Positions 24,177 to 33,354 of a DNA stretch of 64,000 nucleotides are shown in pieces (within the stretch, counting starts at the first letter, position 1; every line of letters starts with the position of its first letter). The notes under the pieces are model-generated. The model saw only the letters and a list, made by a program, of their open reading frames with translations, searched no databases and had not been told where the DNA came from. This stretch comes from Polyangiaceae bacterium (GTDB lineage Bacteria > Myxococcota_A > Polyangia > Polyangiales > Polyangiaceae), in NCBI GenBank assembly GCA_020633235.1, contig JACKEA010000006.1:620001-684000 (forward strand), read 5' to 3'. A program made the position numbers and the translations under genes.

Positions 24177-25268
24177 ATGGTCCTTCCCGAGGGCAGCGTC
24201 CTCGCTCAGCGTTACCGCCTGGAGCGGATGATCGGGGCGGGGGGATTCGGCAGCGTGTACCGCGCGACCCACCTGGTGACCGAGCGGCCCTGCGCGGTGA
24301 AGGTGCTCTTGCCGCACCTGGCTCGGGAGCCGGAATTTCGAGAGCGCTTCTTTCGGGAATCTCGGCTGACGGCGCAGATCTCGAGCCCGCACATCGTGCA
24401 AGTGCTGGACGCTGGCATCGACGACGCTTCCGACACGCCGTACATCGTGATGGAGCTCTTGCGTGGGGAAGATCTCTCCCGGCGCCTCAAGCGCAAGCGC
24501 CGCTTCGAGCTTTCGGAGGTGGTGCAGTACCTCACGCAGCTCGCCAGCGCGCTGTCGGTCACCCACGCCCAGGGCATCATCCACCGCGATCTGAAGCCCG
24601 GCAATCTGTTCATCGAGAGCCGCGACGACGGTGGTCCGCTCTTGAAGGTGCTCGACTACGGCATCGCCAAGGTGCTCGAGAATCGCTCCACGCGGGGAGC
24701 GACCCGCAACATGGGAACGCCGATGTACATGGCGCCGGAGCAGTTCGGAAGCGAGCGCCTGACGCCGCGCGTGGACGTCTACGCCGTGGGCATGCTGGCG
24801 TTCACCTTCCTGGTAGGGCGCCAGTACTTCGCGAGCGAGTGGACGCCGAACGAAAACCCCTTCGTGATGGCCGACATCATTCGTCGTGGACCCACGGAAC
24901 CGGCGAGCGTGCGGGCGCGGCGCTACGGCGTGAGCTTGCCCGAGGGCTTCGACGACTGGTTTCGGAAGGCGACGCACCCACAGCCGCCGCAACGCTTCGC
25001 GACGGCCGACGGCGCGGTGATGGAGCTGACGCGGCTGTGTCTGCAGCGACCGCGGCGCGCGCCGCTGACACCGACACTGATCGACATTCCGCTTCGGCCT
25101 CCACCCGGACGCTCAAGCTCAGTTCCGGTGGCCCTGGCCTCCGTCGCGATCGCCGTGTGGCTCGCGATCCTGACCGTGGCGGGGCTGGCCCTCGAGGGAG
25201 CGCGCCAAGCCGGGTTCGCGAGCCCGGAGCAGTTACCGCTCTTGCCCGCGCGGGTCCTGCCCCGCTAG
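24177..25268 (+). CDS. Tail-anchored Ser/Thr protein kinase
   Basis: A 363-residue kinase. The catalytic domain fills residues 12-285: IGAGGFGSVYRA, lysine in CAVKVLLPHL, IIHRDLKPGN, metal-binding LDYGIAK (Tyr for the usual Phe), and GTPMYMAPEQ. A short Pro-rich linker leads to one membrane helix near the end (VALASVAIAVWLAILTVAGLAL) and about 25 residues outside. It therefore has almost no exported sensor part, unlike the other kinases here. ATG at 24177 is the only start before the glycine loop. A consensus sigma-54 promoter lies directly upstream. Confidence 0.9.
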   Translation: MVLPEGSVLAQRYRLERMIGAGGFGSVYRATHLVTERPCAVKVLLPHLAREPEFRERFFRESRLTAQISSPHIVQVLDAGIDDASDTPYIVMELLRGEDLSRRLKRKRRFELSEVVQYLTQLASALSVTHAQGIIHRDLKPGNLFIESRDDGGPLLKVLDYGIAKVLENRSTRGATRNMGTPMYMAPEQFGSERLTPRVDVYAVGMLAFTFLVGRQYFASEWTPNENPFVMADIIRRGPTEPASVRARRYGVSLPEGFDDWFRKATHPQPPQRFATADGAVMELTRLCLQRPRRAPLTPTLIDIPLRPPPGRSSSVPVALASVAIAVWLAILTVAGLALEGARQAGFASPEQLPLLPARVLPR

Positions 25269-28200
25269 CTGGCCGGCTCCACCGTGATGGTCGCTTCGAA
25301 GGGCACCGTGTCCGGCGGGTTGTCCGGATCGAAGCCGAGGATGCCGCTCAGGGTGTCGTAGGCGCCCTTCTCGTCGAAGCCGGCCAGGGCGATGAGCGCG
25401 TTGACGATGTCGTCGAGCACCATCTGCCCTGCGAGGGTGAGCTCCGTGCCGAACGCCGTGGGTGTCACGTCGCCGCTCACGACCATGCCGGAGATGCGTA
25501 CCTCCAGCGTGACCTCACCACCGCCCGGCGGGGAGATCGGGATCTTGGCGTCGAAGGGCTCCGTGGCGAAGGCTCCCGAAGCCGGCGTCGCGGAGGCGAC
25601 CATCACGCGGGTGAAGTCGAGCTTGCCGTCAGCGCGCGTCTCGGGAATCAGCGCGAGCTTGGGCGTGGCGCCCGGCACCCAGCCGAAGTGCATGCGGGGC
25701 ACCAGCGTGGCGAGGAGGTTCCGCGCCAAGTCGCTGTCCGGCTTCACCAGGTAGAAGCCGTCCTTCGCGGTCTGGGCGCGGACGTTGGCGCGCACTACGG
25801 CGCCCTTCAAGGGCAGGGGCTCACCGGACAGGGTGATGTTGCCGCTCACGGCCCACACGGCTTCCTGGTTCGGGTAGTCGTGGCTGGTGTCGGCGGTCGT
25901 GACGGTGGTGCCATCGCCCAGATCCAGGCTGCCGGTGAGTCCCTCGATGCTGGGCCAGCTGACGTTCACCACGCTGCCCGGGGGCGCGAGCACCGGATCG
26001 AGCACCACGCTGCTCTCACCGCCGATCTTGCCGTCGATGATGTCCGATGCCTGCTCGTGTCGGTTCTTCCAGTACCAGAGCAAGTGCGTCTTGGTGTGTA
26101 CGCGATAGGGATAGGTCGTGCCGTTCGACACCGCGGTCTCCGGCGTCAGGCCGCCGCCGTATTCCTGCTCCGGCGGGTAGCGGTACATGGTCTCGCGACG
26201 TCGGATCACGGTCTCGGCCTGGGTCAGGGTTTCGGCCGCCGCCGCGAGCTTTTCCTTGGCGCGCGCGGTCGGGTCTCCCGTGCCCTTCAAGGTGTCTTCA
26301 CGATAGGCGAGCACGGCGTCGTACAGCTGTTCCGCCTGCTGCGCGCGCAGCTTGTCGATCTCGATGCCGTCGGCGATCTCGTCGAACCACGGCAGCCCGG
26401 CGCTGGGCACGTCGGGTCGCACTGCGGCAAGCCGCGCCTGCCAATCGTCGTAGGCGTCCACCATCTCGAGCAGGCGCTTCTGATCTCCGAAGCGGAAATC
26501 CGACAGCTGACTCTTGTCCCAACCCATGACGGTGTTGAACGACGTGCGCACGGGCCGGAACTCGAAGCCCGTCACCGCCGCGATCTCGTCTCCCGGGTCT
26601 TCCCCGGCCAGGTAGGTGTAGAGACCGCCGGGCTTGCCGCCCACCCGCGGCTTGTCGAGCAGGTAGTCCTTCTGGTGATCCATCAGCTCGTTCATCACCT
26701 GGACCACGGTGTCGCGAGCGTTACAGCTGTCGGGCCAGCTGTCCTGGGTGCAGAAGGGATCGGCGATCTCGCCCAGCACGGCGTCCATGCTCACGTCGGT
26801 GTTCCAGTGCCAGATGCCGACGGCGTAGTCCTGCTGCCAGTAGCCCCACTCCTGGCCGCTGTTGAACATCTTGTGGCCTTCCAGCGTGCCCCCGTTCTTG
26901 GCGAGCAGTGGGCGAACCAGCTCGATGTCCCGGTGCCGCGCCCAGATGTAGAGCGGCAAGTACGCCGGGATGGGATTGTCGAAAGACAGCCACCACGCGC
27001 CTTCGGGGAAGTACGTCAGCGGGCGCCCCGCTGCGGAGGCCTTCTGCATCAGGCACAGCTTGTGGGCGAAGCTCACCTGATCGTAGACGTGGGCCGGCCC
27101 TTCCAGCGGATAGAACATCACCGTGTGCACCTGCGTGCCGAAGCTCGGGTCGGTGTGGAACGCGAGATCGTAGTAATCGCCGCGGCCGGCGGAGTTGGTG
27201 CCCGGTGGGCAGCCCAAGTCGTCGTAGTTCGGCGTCGGCTGGGAGCCGGTGGTGTGATCGTTCACCACGATGCGCAGGTCGGGGCGAATGGCTTGAGCGC
27301 GATGCCCCGCCCACTCGATCCACTGCACCGTCTCCTGATCCGGCGTGACCGTGAATTCCGTCGGGCCGAAGTGGATGCCGAACTCGGTCACGTCGTCTCC
27401 GGCGCCGTCGAGCTGAGCGTCCACGTAATCCTCGATCTGCTTCTGCGGCGGTACCGAGGAATTGGGATCCACCACGGCGGTGGCGCCCTGCTGCTGATTG
27501 TGGAGCGTGATGCCGCGACCGGTCGGGAAGCCCATGAGCCGGCGCAGGGCGTCCAGCTCCTGAGCCCGCGCGGCGCGCGATTCCTGACTGGCGATGCCAC
27601 GACCCGCACCTCGGAAGCGATTTCCGCGGTTCTTCACGATCCAATCCTCCACGTGCTCCGCTTCGTCGATGGGAAAGCTCGAGTCACTGAAGGCTTCCAG
27701 GTGCTCCAGGGGGTGCGCGCCGTGGAAGGTGTAGGAGCGCGCCGCGAAGTCCGGCACGTAGTCCTGAAGCGGCTTTCCGTCGGCATCTCTCTGAGCGATG
27801 ACCGTCGCCGTGCGCGCGCGCTCGCGGACCTGCGCCCTGGGCACCTGCGGCACCCACTCTTGTTCCGGATGATAGAAGCGCGCGCCCAGCCGGCGGAGCA
27901 GCTCGTAGATCGCGTACTGGTCGGCCAGCTTGGAGGCGCCGGAGAGGAACACGAAGGTGGCGCCGTTGCCGTGGTCGAGTCGATTGGTCCACGTGCCGCG
28001 GTCGTTGCTCACGATGCGATAGGAGCCGTCCGGCAACTCTGCCACGTCGCCCTGCTCGGCGAGGTCGATGACGATGGCCAGGCCGGCGCGCTCGTGCTCG
28101 GCGGCGTTCGTCACGTCGTCCTCGCTGGCGCTGGCGGGGAGCCGTACCACCGTGGGCGCGATCCCCACCATCGTCGCGACGTACTTCTCGAGAGCGCTCA

Positions 28201-28342
28201 CGGTGCGCTCCACCGCGGGGTCCGCAGCTTCCGGCAGCAGCACCACCACGGCGCCGCTCTCCGCCCCGATGTAGGGCTCGTCGTCACCGCAGCCGAAGAG
28301 CGTCAGGCACAGCAATACCAGGGGCAGGACAAAGCGCCTCAT
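25265..28342 (-). CDS. Large lipoprotein, glycosidase-like (DUF4838/GH67-type N-terminus)
   Basis: A 1025-residue lipoprotein. The signal peptide FVLPLVLLCLTLFGCGDD carries lipobox LFGC. Residues 30-175 resemble the alpha-glucuronidase-type N-terminal domain that precedes DUF4838 (FLSGASKLADQYAIYELLRRLGARFYHP). Residues about 250-560 look like a TIM-barrel glycosidase region (EFGIHFGPTEF, IRPDLRIVVNDHTTG, WQDYAVGIWHWNTD parts). A helical region and beta-sandwich-like modules follow. Action on an extracellular glycan is inferred; no catalytic residue can be assigned. It is divergent from sfsA, with 32 bp between the starts, and its stop overlaps the convergent kinase gene by 4 bp. Confidence 0.7.
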   Translation of the reverse strand: MRRFVLPLVLLCLTLFGCGDDEPYIGAESGAVVVLLPEAADPAVERTVSALEKYVATMVGIAPTVVRLPASASEDDVTNAAEHERAGLAIVIDLAEQGDVAELPDGSYRIVSNDRGTWTNRLDHGNGATFVFLSGASKLADQYAIYELLRRLGARFYHPEQEWVPQVPRAQVRERARTATVIAQRDADGKPLQDYVPDFAARSYTFHGAHPLEHLEAFSDSSFPIDEAEHVEDWIVKNRGNRFRGAGRGIASQESRAARAQELDALRRLMGFPTGRGITLHNQQQGATAVVDPNSSVPPQKQIEDYVDAQLDGAGDDVTEFGIHFGPTEFTVTPDQETVQWIEWAGHRAQAIRPDLRIVVNDHTTGSQPTPNYDDLGCPPGTNSAGRGDYYDLAFHTDPSFGTQVHTVMFYPLEGPAHVYDQVSFAHKLCLMQKASAAGRPLTYFPEGAWWLSFDNPIPAYLPLYIWARHRDIELVRPLLAKNGGTLEGHKMFNSGQEWGYWQQDYAVGIWHWNTDVSMDAVLGEIADPFCTQDSWPDSCNARDTVVQVMNELMDHQKDYLLDKPRVGGKPGGLYTYLAGEDPGDEIAAVTGFEFRPVRTSFNTVMGWDKSQLSDFRFGDQKRLLEMVDAYDDWQARLAAVRPDVPSAGLPWFDEIADGIEIDKLRAQQAEQLYDAVLAYREDTLKGTGDPTARAKEKLAAAAETLTQAETVIRRRETMYRYPPEQEYGGGLTPETAVSNGTTYPYRVHTKTHLLWYWKNRHEQASDIIDGKIGGESSVVLDPVLAPPGSVVNVSWPSIEGLTGSLDLGDGTTVTTADTSHDYPNQEAVWAVSGNITLSGEPLPLKGAVVRANVRAQTAKDGFYLVKPDSDLARNLLATLVPRMHFGWVPGATPKLALIPETRADGKLDFTRVMVASATPASGAFATEPFDAKIPISPPGGGEVTLEVRISGMVVSGDVTPTAFGTELTLAGQMVLDDIVNALIALAGFDEKGAYDTLSGILGFDPDNPPDTVPFEATITVEPAS

Positions 28343-28374
28343 GGGCTCAGCATGCCACGTGCTACGAGGCCTCC

Positions 28375-29148
28375 GTGACCGAGATCCGTCATCCCCGGCC
28401 GCTGATCTCCGGGACGCTCGTGCGGCGCTACAAGCGATTCCTCTCCGACGTGCGACTTTCTGGCGGGCGTGTGGTCACGGCCCACTGCGTGAACCCCGGC
28501 GCCATGGAGGGGCTGGTGCGACCGGGTGCGACGGTGTGGCTCAGCGAGGTGGACGCCGATTCCAAGCGCAAGCTCCGCTACACCTGGGAGCTGATCGAGG
28601 TCGATGGGGGTTTGGTCGGCGCGAACACTCTGGTTTCGAACCGCATCGTGCGCGCCCTCCTGGAGACGAAGCCCCGGGGCTTCGCCCACGACGAGCTGCG
28701 CGCGGAGTATCCCTACGGCGAGGGATCTCGCGTGGACTTCTGGCTTCGGCGGGGCCAGAAGGAGCACTTCGTGGAGGTGAAGAACTGCCACCTGGTGTAC
28801 CCGGACGGGCGCGGCTACTTCCCGGACTCGCGCAGCGAGCGCGCCGCGCGGCACCTGGCGGAGCTGTCCCAGGTCGTGCGCGCCGGGCATCGCGCTACGG
28901 TGCTCTTCACCGTGCAGCGCCCGGACGTGCGCGCCGTGCGCCCCTCGGACGTGCACGATCCGGCCTTCGCCGCGGCGGCCCGCGCCGCCCTCGCCGCCGG
29001 CGTGCACTTTCGCGCGGTGCGCATTCGCCCCACGCTTTCGGGCTACACCGTGGAGGGAGCGATCCCGGTGGATCTTCGGCCTTATCCCACGCGCCGCATC
29101 GAGGGCTGGCGTCGCGACAACGCCTCCACCTCCGGATCTCAGGGCTGA
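28375..29148 (+). CDS. sfsA: SfsA-family protein (sugar fermentation stimulation homolog)
   Basis: A 257-residue protein starting with GTG. It matches SfsA along its length: LVRRYKRFLSDVRLSGG, VTAHCVNPGAMEGLVRPGA, RKLRYTWELIEVDG, FWLRRGQKEHFVEVKNCHLV, FPDSRSERAARHLAEL and HRATVLFTVQRPDV. The ExK nuclease-like core (FVEVKN) fits the proposed nuclease fold of the family. The exact function is uncertain, with DNA binding and maltose-gene effects reported in enterobacteria. Its last 10 bp overlap the convergent sirtuin gene. Confidence 0.92.
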   Translation: MTEIRHPRPLISGTLVRRYKRFLSDVRLSGGRVVTAHCVNPGAMEGLVRPGATVWLSEVDADSKRKLRYTWELIEVDGGLVGANTLVSNRIVRALLETKPRGFAHDELRAEYPYGEGSRVDFWLRRGQKEHFVEVKNCHLVYPDGRGYFPDSRSERAARHLAELSQVVRAGHRATVLFTVQRPDVRAVRPSDVHDPAFAAAARAALAAGVHFRAVRIRPTLSGYTVEGAIPVDLRPYPTRRIEGWRRDNASTSGSQG

Positions 29149-29951
29149 AGCGCCAGCGCCAGCGCCGGCAGCACTTCGCCGGCACGCCCTTCGACGCGCA
29201 GCGTGGCTTCTCCGTCCGCTCGCGTCGGCCCAAGATTCACCAGCGCCACGGGGATGTTCCGCTCTCGGGCGCGCCGCACGAAGCGGTAGCCGGAGAACAC
29301 CGCCAAGCTGGAGCCGACCACCAAGAGCGCATCGGCGGTGTCGAGCAGCGCGAAGGCGTCGTCCACCACCGGCCGCGGTACGCTGCCCCCGAAGAACACG
29401 ACGTCGGGCTTCAACACGCCACCACAGGCCCGGCAGTCCACCACGCGGAAGTCGTCCACGCCGCCCAGCTCCGCGTCCCCGTCCGGGGCCATCGCCGCGT
29501 CCTCCGGGGAGAACCCTGGATTTTCTTGTAGCAGCCGCGCCTGCACTTCGCTCCGCGGTTCCACGGTGTCGCAGCCCAAGCAGCGCACCCGCGCGAGGGC
29601 GCCGTGCAGCTCCACCACCGTCCGGCTGCCCGCGGCGTGGTGCAGGCCGTCGACGTTCTGGGTGATGACGCCGCTCAGGTGCCCGCGCCGCTCCAGCTCC
29701 GCCAGCGCGTGATGCCCGGCGTTTGGCCGAGCCGCGGCCATCTTCGGCCAGCCGACGACGCTTCTGGCCCAGTAGCGCTGTCGCGCTGCGGAGCTCTCGA
29801 CGAACTGCCGATGCTGGATGGGATTTCGCGCCCGCTCTCGCGTGGTTGGGCCGCGATAGTCCGGAATGCCGCTCTCGGTGCTGATGCCGGCGCCGGTGAG
29901 CGCCACGAAGCGCCCCCGCGTGAGCAGCTCCGTCAGCGTCTCCAGGCTCAT
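29139..29951 (-). CDS. NAD-dependent protein deacylase, sirtuin (class II-like)
   Basis: A 270-residue cytosolic sirtuin that removes acyl groups from lysines with NAD. NAD-binding motif LTGAGISTESGIPDYRG, catalytic region ITQNVDGLHHAAGS with His in VELHGALARV, a four-Cys zinc site (CLGC and CRAC), and GSSLAVFSGYRF are all present. The ISTESGIPDYRG form is that of SIRT4-type (class II) sirtuins rather than CobB. The start at 29951 puts the NAD motif near residue 18 as usual. It overlaps the convergent sfsA gene by 10 bp. Confidence 0.93.
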   Translation of the reverse strand: MSLETLTELLTRGRFVALTGAGISTESGIPDYRGPTTRERARNPIQHRQFVESSAARQRYWARSVVGWPKMAAARPNAGHHALAELERRGHLSGVITQNVDGLHHAAGSRTVVELHGALARVRCLGCDTVEPRSEVQARLLQENPGFSPEDAAMAPDGDAELGGVDDFRVVDCRACGGVLKPDVVFFGGSVPRPVVDDAFALLDTADALLVVGSSLAVFSGYRFVRRARERNIPVALVNLGPTRADGEATLRVEGRAGEVLPALALALQP

Positions 29952-30002
29952 CCCATGATCTATACAGCACCGCGGCGCCGCGTCACGTGGTAGCCCAGGC
30001 CA

Positions 30003-30872
30003 GTGACGCGCACGCTCTGGTCCGTACTCGGCAACTCCCAGCGCCTGGATGGCGGCGCGATGTTCGGCAACGCGCCGCGGCCGCTGTGGCAGCGCTGGAT
30101 CGAACCGGACGACAAGAACCGCATCCCGCTCGCCTGCCGCGCCGCTCTGGTGCGCGAAGACTCGGGCAAGACGCTGCTGCTCGAGACCGGCATCGGCGCG
30201 TTCTTCGAGCCCAAGCTGCGAGAACGCTACGGCGTGGTGGAAGAGCGTCACGTGCTGCTCGAGAACCTGTCCGCCCTCGGCGTGGAGCACACGGACGTGG
30301 ACGTGGTCGTGCTCTCGCACCTGCACTTCGATCACGCCGGCGGCCTGTTCGCGCCTTGGCGCCCGGATGCCTCCCTCGAGCTGCTGTTTCCGAAAGCCAC
30401 CTTCGTGGTCGGCGCCGAAGCCTGGCAACGCGCGAAGACGCCCCACCCGCGAGATCGCGCCTCGTTCATCCCGGAGCTCGTCCCGCTGCTCGAAGAGAGC
30501 GGTCGTCTCGAGGTCGTCGAGGGGGCCACCTCTCGCGCTTTGGGACCGGACTATCGCCTTCACTTCTCCTCCGGCCACACGCCGGGGTTGATGCTCACGG
30601 AGATCCCCGCCGCTGACGGTCCCATCGTGTTCGCCGCGGATCTGGTGCCGGGCGCCGCCTGGGTGCACCTGCCCATCACCATGGGCTACGACCGCTTCCC
30701 CGAGCTGCTCATCGAAGAGAAGACGCAGCTGTTCGCTGATCTCCTCGCGCGCCGCGGCCGTCTGTTCTTCACTCACGACCCCAAGGTCGCCCTCGCTCGC
30801 CTCGCTCGCGACGATCGCGGCCGCTACCATACGGCACAGCCCACCGAGCACGTCCAAGCGTTGCCCTGTTAG
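30003..30872 (+). CDS. Metallo-beta-lactamase-fold hydrolase
   Basis: A 289-residue enzyme that starts with GTG. Metal motif LSHLHFDHAGGL (HxHxDH), a downstream His in SSGHTPGLML and Asp in VFAADLVPGA complete the site; a further His is in FTHDPKVAL. The arrangement with LLETGIGAFF at residue 60 matches lactonase/AttM-like or general MBL hydrolases. The substrate is not identifiable. It is divergent from the sirtuin gene, with 51 bp between, and is followed by a strong inverted repeat. Confidence 0.85.
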   Translation: MTRTLWSVLGNSQRLDGGAMFGNAPRPLWQRWIEPDDKNRIPLACRAALVREDSGKTLLLETGIGAFFEPKLRERYGVVEERHVLLENLSALGVEHTDVDVVVLSHLHFDHAGGLFAPWRPDASLELLFPKATFVVGAEAWQRAKTPHPRDRASFIPELVPLLEESGRLEVVEGATSRALGPDYRLHFSSGHTPGLMLTEIPAADGPIVFAADLVPGAAWVHLPITMGYDRFPELLIEEKTQLFADLLARRGRLFFTHDPKVALARLARDDRGRYHTAQPTEHVQALPC

Positions 30873-30891
30873 CCCGCTCATTTCGATTTGA

Positions 30892-30934
30892 TGTTGGCTC
30901 GCCGCGGAAAAAGCGTTTCCGCGGCGGACCGACA
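30892..30934. terminator. 19-bp stem inverted repeat between convergent genes
   Basis: TGTTGGCTCGCCGCGGAAA (30892-30910), loop AAGCG, TTTCCGCGGCGGACCGACA (30916-30934) form a stem with only three imperfect pairs (one could be G-U). It lies between the stops of the metallo-hydrolase gene and the cobalamin adenosyltransferase gene. It is the tightest example of the dispersed intergenic element and a likely bidirectional terminator. Confidence 0.65.
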
Positions 30935-30978
30935 AAGAAAACGAGCTCCAGCGCCACCGAGCCCGCAGCCGGGTGAAT

Positions 30979-31533
30979 TCAAACCCCTCTTGGCGACCAG
31001 GGGACGTCGGGGATGCCCGCTTCGTGGTTCGCGCGTCGCGCGAGAGCGAACAGCAGATCGCTCAAGCGATTCAGATAGACCACGACCTCGTCGCGGATCG
31101 CCGTCGCGTGGCGAGCGGCGAGGGTGCGGCGTTCCGCGCGGCGACACACGGTGCGCGCATGGTGCAAGGCTGCGGCCGCCGCGCTGCCTCCCGGAAGCAC
31201 GAAGGTCGTCAGCGGCGCGAGGCCCTCTTCCGCGGAATCGATGGAACGCTCCAGGCGAGACACGTCTTCGTTGGATACGGGCGTCATCCCGAGCTTGTCT
31301 TCCTTGCCCGGCGCGCACGCGAGCTCTGCTCCGAGCGTGAACAGATCTTCTTGCACGCGTGCGAGCACGGCATCCACGGACTCCGGCAGCCCAATCGCGC
31401 GCGCGGCGCCGATCACGGCGTTCGTCTCGTCCACCGTTCCGTAGGCTTCCACGCGAGGGTCGTCCTTACCGACGCGCTGTCCACCGAAGAGCCCCGTGGA
31501 GCCGCCGTCTCCCGTCCGCGTGTAGAGCTTCAT
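30979..31533 (-). CDS. ATP:cob(I)alamin adenosyltransferase, PduO type
   Basis: A 184-residue enzyme that makes adenosylcobalamin from cob(I)alamin and ATP. The N-terminal signature is exact (YTRTGDGGSTGLFGGQRVGK, then EAYGTVDETNAVIGAAR). The C-terminal half has CRRAERR and the hydrophobic YLNRLSDLLFALARR. Size and start are typical. No other cobalamin gene is nearby, so it probably serves salvage. Confidence 0.95.
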   Translation of the reverse strand: MKLYTRTGDGGSTGLFGGQRVGKDDPRVEAYGTVDETNAVIGAARAIGLPESVDAVLARVQEDLFTLGAELACAPGKEDKLGMTPVSNEDVSRLERSIDSAEEGLAPLTTFVLPGGSAAAAALHHARTVCRRAERRTLAARHATAIRDEVVVYLNRLSDLLFALARRANHEAGIPDVPWSPRGV

Positions 31534-31578
31534 GTCGACCCATTAGAGCACATCCCACGCTGTGCTCACGTCGAGCTG

Positions 31579-32673
31579 TCAGCCGACGGACTGAGCGAAG
31601 GCAGCGTAGCCCGCGCGCCACAGCTCGAGGTCGGTCTTGGCACCGTCCACGATCTGGACGCCGAAGCCTGGGGGCACGGTGGCCGTCTCGCTGTGAGCGA
31701 CCCCGCGGCGCCACGCCACCTGACCGACGAGGCGCACGCGCCGCTCACTGCGAGGTGGCGTCAGCTCGAGCCACACCAGGTCGTCCTCCGGCGGCGCCAG
31801 CGTCCGCACGTACAGACCCCCCGCGCTCAGATTGAAGCTGAAGCCGATGTCGTCTTCGTCGCGCCCGGCGCCTCGGAACGCCACCGCGGTGCCGTACAAC
31901 AGGCGCGCGCTGGCTCGCTTGTTCTCGCAGGAATGAGACAGCTCGTTCAGCAAGAACAGCACGTTTTCCGGAGGAGCGTAGCCGTCCATGGGGGTGGCGT
32001 GCTCCACCTCGCCGAGCGCTTCGCGCCAGGCTTTGAGCTCCCGCGGCGGGCACGGCACCAGCCACAGGGCATCGGACCGGCCGGCGGCGTCCTGCACGAG
32101 CTCCTCGGTGCCGCCCTCCAGGTCACTGCCGGCGACCACCACACGCACCTCGGGATCCTCGGCAAAGCCGCGGGCGTCGTTGGCGCTCACCGCGAAGGTC
32201 ACCGTGAATCCAGCATTGCGAAGAACACGTCCGAGGGCGATGCGCCGCCGTCGATCCGGATCGGCGATCACCGCCTTGCCGCGGCCATTGACCGGACTTT
32301 CCGCCGCTTCCCGGGGCAGGGCCCGCAATCGGCGCAGCAACCGCCAGGAAGGCTCCAGGGACACCACGTCGTCTCCGCCCCAGCCAAAGGCATCCCCGAA
32401 GGCCAGGTCCGTGACGTCCTCCACCCGGGACAGGATGGGCGTGCGTGCGGTGCTCGACTGGATGCGAGCATCGAGGGCGATCTGAGCTGCATCGCTCCGC
32501 TCCCCGTCGATCAGGATCGCCTGGGGCTGATGGTCCGTGAGCCACGCACTGGCGCTCTCGGCGTCCTCCTCCAGGTGCAGCTCGAACGCCGATTCCTGAG
32601 CGACGTTCGAGAGTTGGTGGCGCCGGGCGCGGTTGAAATGGCCGAAGGCGAGGAGCGAACGAGCGGCAGTCAT
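31579..32673 (-). CDS. Pseudo-receiver/PilZ-domain protein
   Basis: A 364-residue cytosolic protein. Residues 1-110 and about 128-235 look like two degenerate receiver folds (AILIDGERSDAAQIALDARI and AVIADPDRRRRIALGRVLRN), without a clear phosphorylation pocket. Residues about 255-355 form a PilZ-like domain (FSFNLSAGGLYVRTLAPP, VWLELTPPRSERRVRLVGQVAW). In the PilZ family an RxxxR motif binds cyclic di-GMP; I do not see a confident one, so ligand binding is doubtful. It may link signalling to motility or envelope functions. Confidence 0.7.
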   Translation of the reverse strand: MTAARSLLAFGHFNRARRHQLSNVAQESAFELHLEEDAESASAWLTDHQPQAILIDGERSDAAQIALDARIQSSTARTPILSRVEDVTDLAFGDAFGWGGDDVVSLEPSWRLLRRLRALPREAAESPVNGRGKAVIADPDRRRRIALGRVLRNAGFTVTFAVSANDARGFAEDPEVRVVVAGSDLEGGTEELVQDAAGRSDALWLVPCPPRELKAWREALGEVEHATPMDGYAPPENVLFLLNELSHSCENKRASARLLYGTAVAFRGAGRDEDDIGFSFNLSAGGLYVRTLAPPEDDLVWLELTPPRSERRVRLVGQVAWRRGVAHSETATVPPGFGVQIVDGAKTDLELWRAGYAAFAQSVG

Positions 32674-32716
32674 GGTGCTACCGATCCGAACGGACGGACC
32701 GGAGCACGCTTGAGCC

Positions 32717-33235
32717 TCAGGCGGAGAAGATCTCTTGGATCTGGGTCTCGATGCTGGCGCGGCTCACCTTCTTGGCGAGGGCCAGCTCCTGGATCAGCAG
32801 GCTCTTGGCCTGGTCGAGCAGGCGGCGCTCCCCGAAAGAGAGGTCCTTGTCGAACTTGAGCCGGTACATGTCCCGCAAAACCTTTGCGATCTCGCCGGGG
32901 AGACCGCTCTTCAGCATCTCCGTGTAGGCCCGGAACCGTCGGTTCCAGGGCTGAACGTCCACGGCGACCTCGGGGGCCTTGAGGATGTCGATGATCTTGT
33001 CGGCTTCCCGCTTCTTCATCACGGGGCGGAGGCCCACGCGCTCCGCGGCATCCGTCGGGACCATCACCTTGAGGCCGGAGTCGATGATCTTGAGGACGAA
33101 ACAGGTGCTGGGCCGACCGCCGAGCTCCCGCTGCTCGATTTCCACCACCTCGCCCACGCCGTGAGCGGGATGGACGGCCATGTCACCATTCTTGAAAGCC
33201 AGGCGGGGCGCCTCGTTGACCTGCGACGATTGCAT
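32717..33235 (-). CDS. CarD-family transcriptional regulator
   Basis: A 172-residue protein. Residues 14-70 are a Tudor-like RNA-polymerase-interacting domain (GDMAVHPAHGVGEVVEIEQ, TCFVLKIIDSGLKVMVPTD). The rest is a helical CarD/CdnL DNA-binding part (NRRFRAYTEMLKSG, FGERRLLDQAKSLLIQEL). Such proteins stabilise open complexes at promoters for ribosomal RNA and other genes. There is no HMGA-like tail of the myxobacterial CarD proper, so it is nearer to CdnL in size. A possible RBS (AGGAG) precedes the ATG. Confidence 0.9.
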   Translation of the reverse strand: MQSSQVNEAPRLAFKNGDMAVHPAHGVGEVVEIEQRELGGRPSTCFVLKIIDSGLKVMVPTDAAERVGLRPVMKKREADKIIDILKAPEVAVDVQPWNRRFRAYTEMLKSGLPGEIAKVLRDMYRLKFDKDLSFGERRLLDQAKSLLIQELALAKKVSRASIETQIQEIFSA

Positions 33236-33354
33236 TGACGTCTCCTGCCGTTGGGCTCGGCCGAATTGGCGGCTCAGCGCCGCGGACCGCGCCTCCTACC
33301 ACCGGCCGATGCTCGGGGTCAATCTGCCTTTCTCCGAATCCAAGAGACTGAAAA

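Noticed and set aside
23948..28378. 1476-codon open frame on the plus strand
   Set aside because: It is antisense to the 1025-residue lipoprotein gene and reads as Arg/His/Val-rich low-complexity peptide. Long antisense frames are expected in high-GC DNA.
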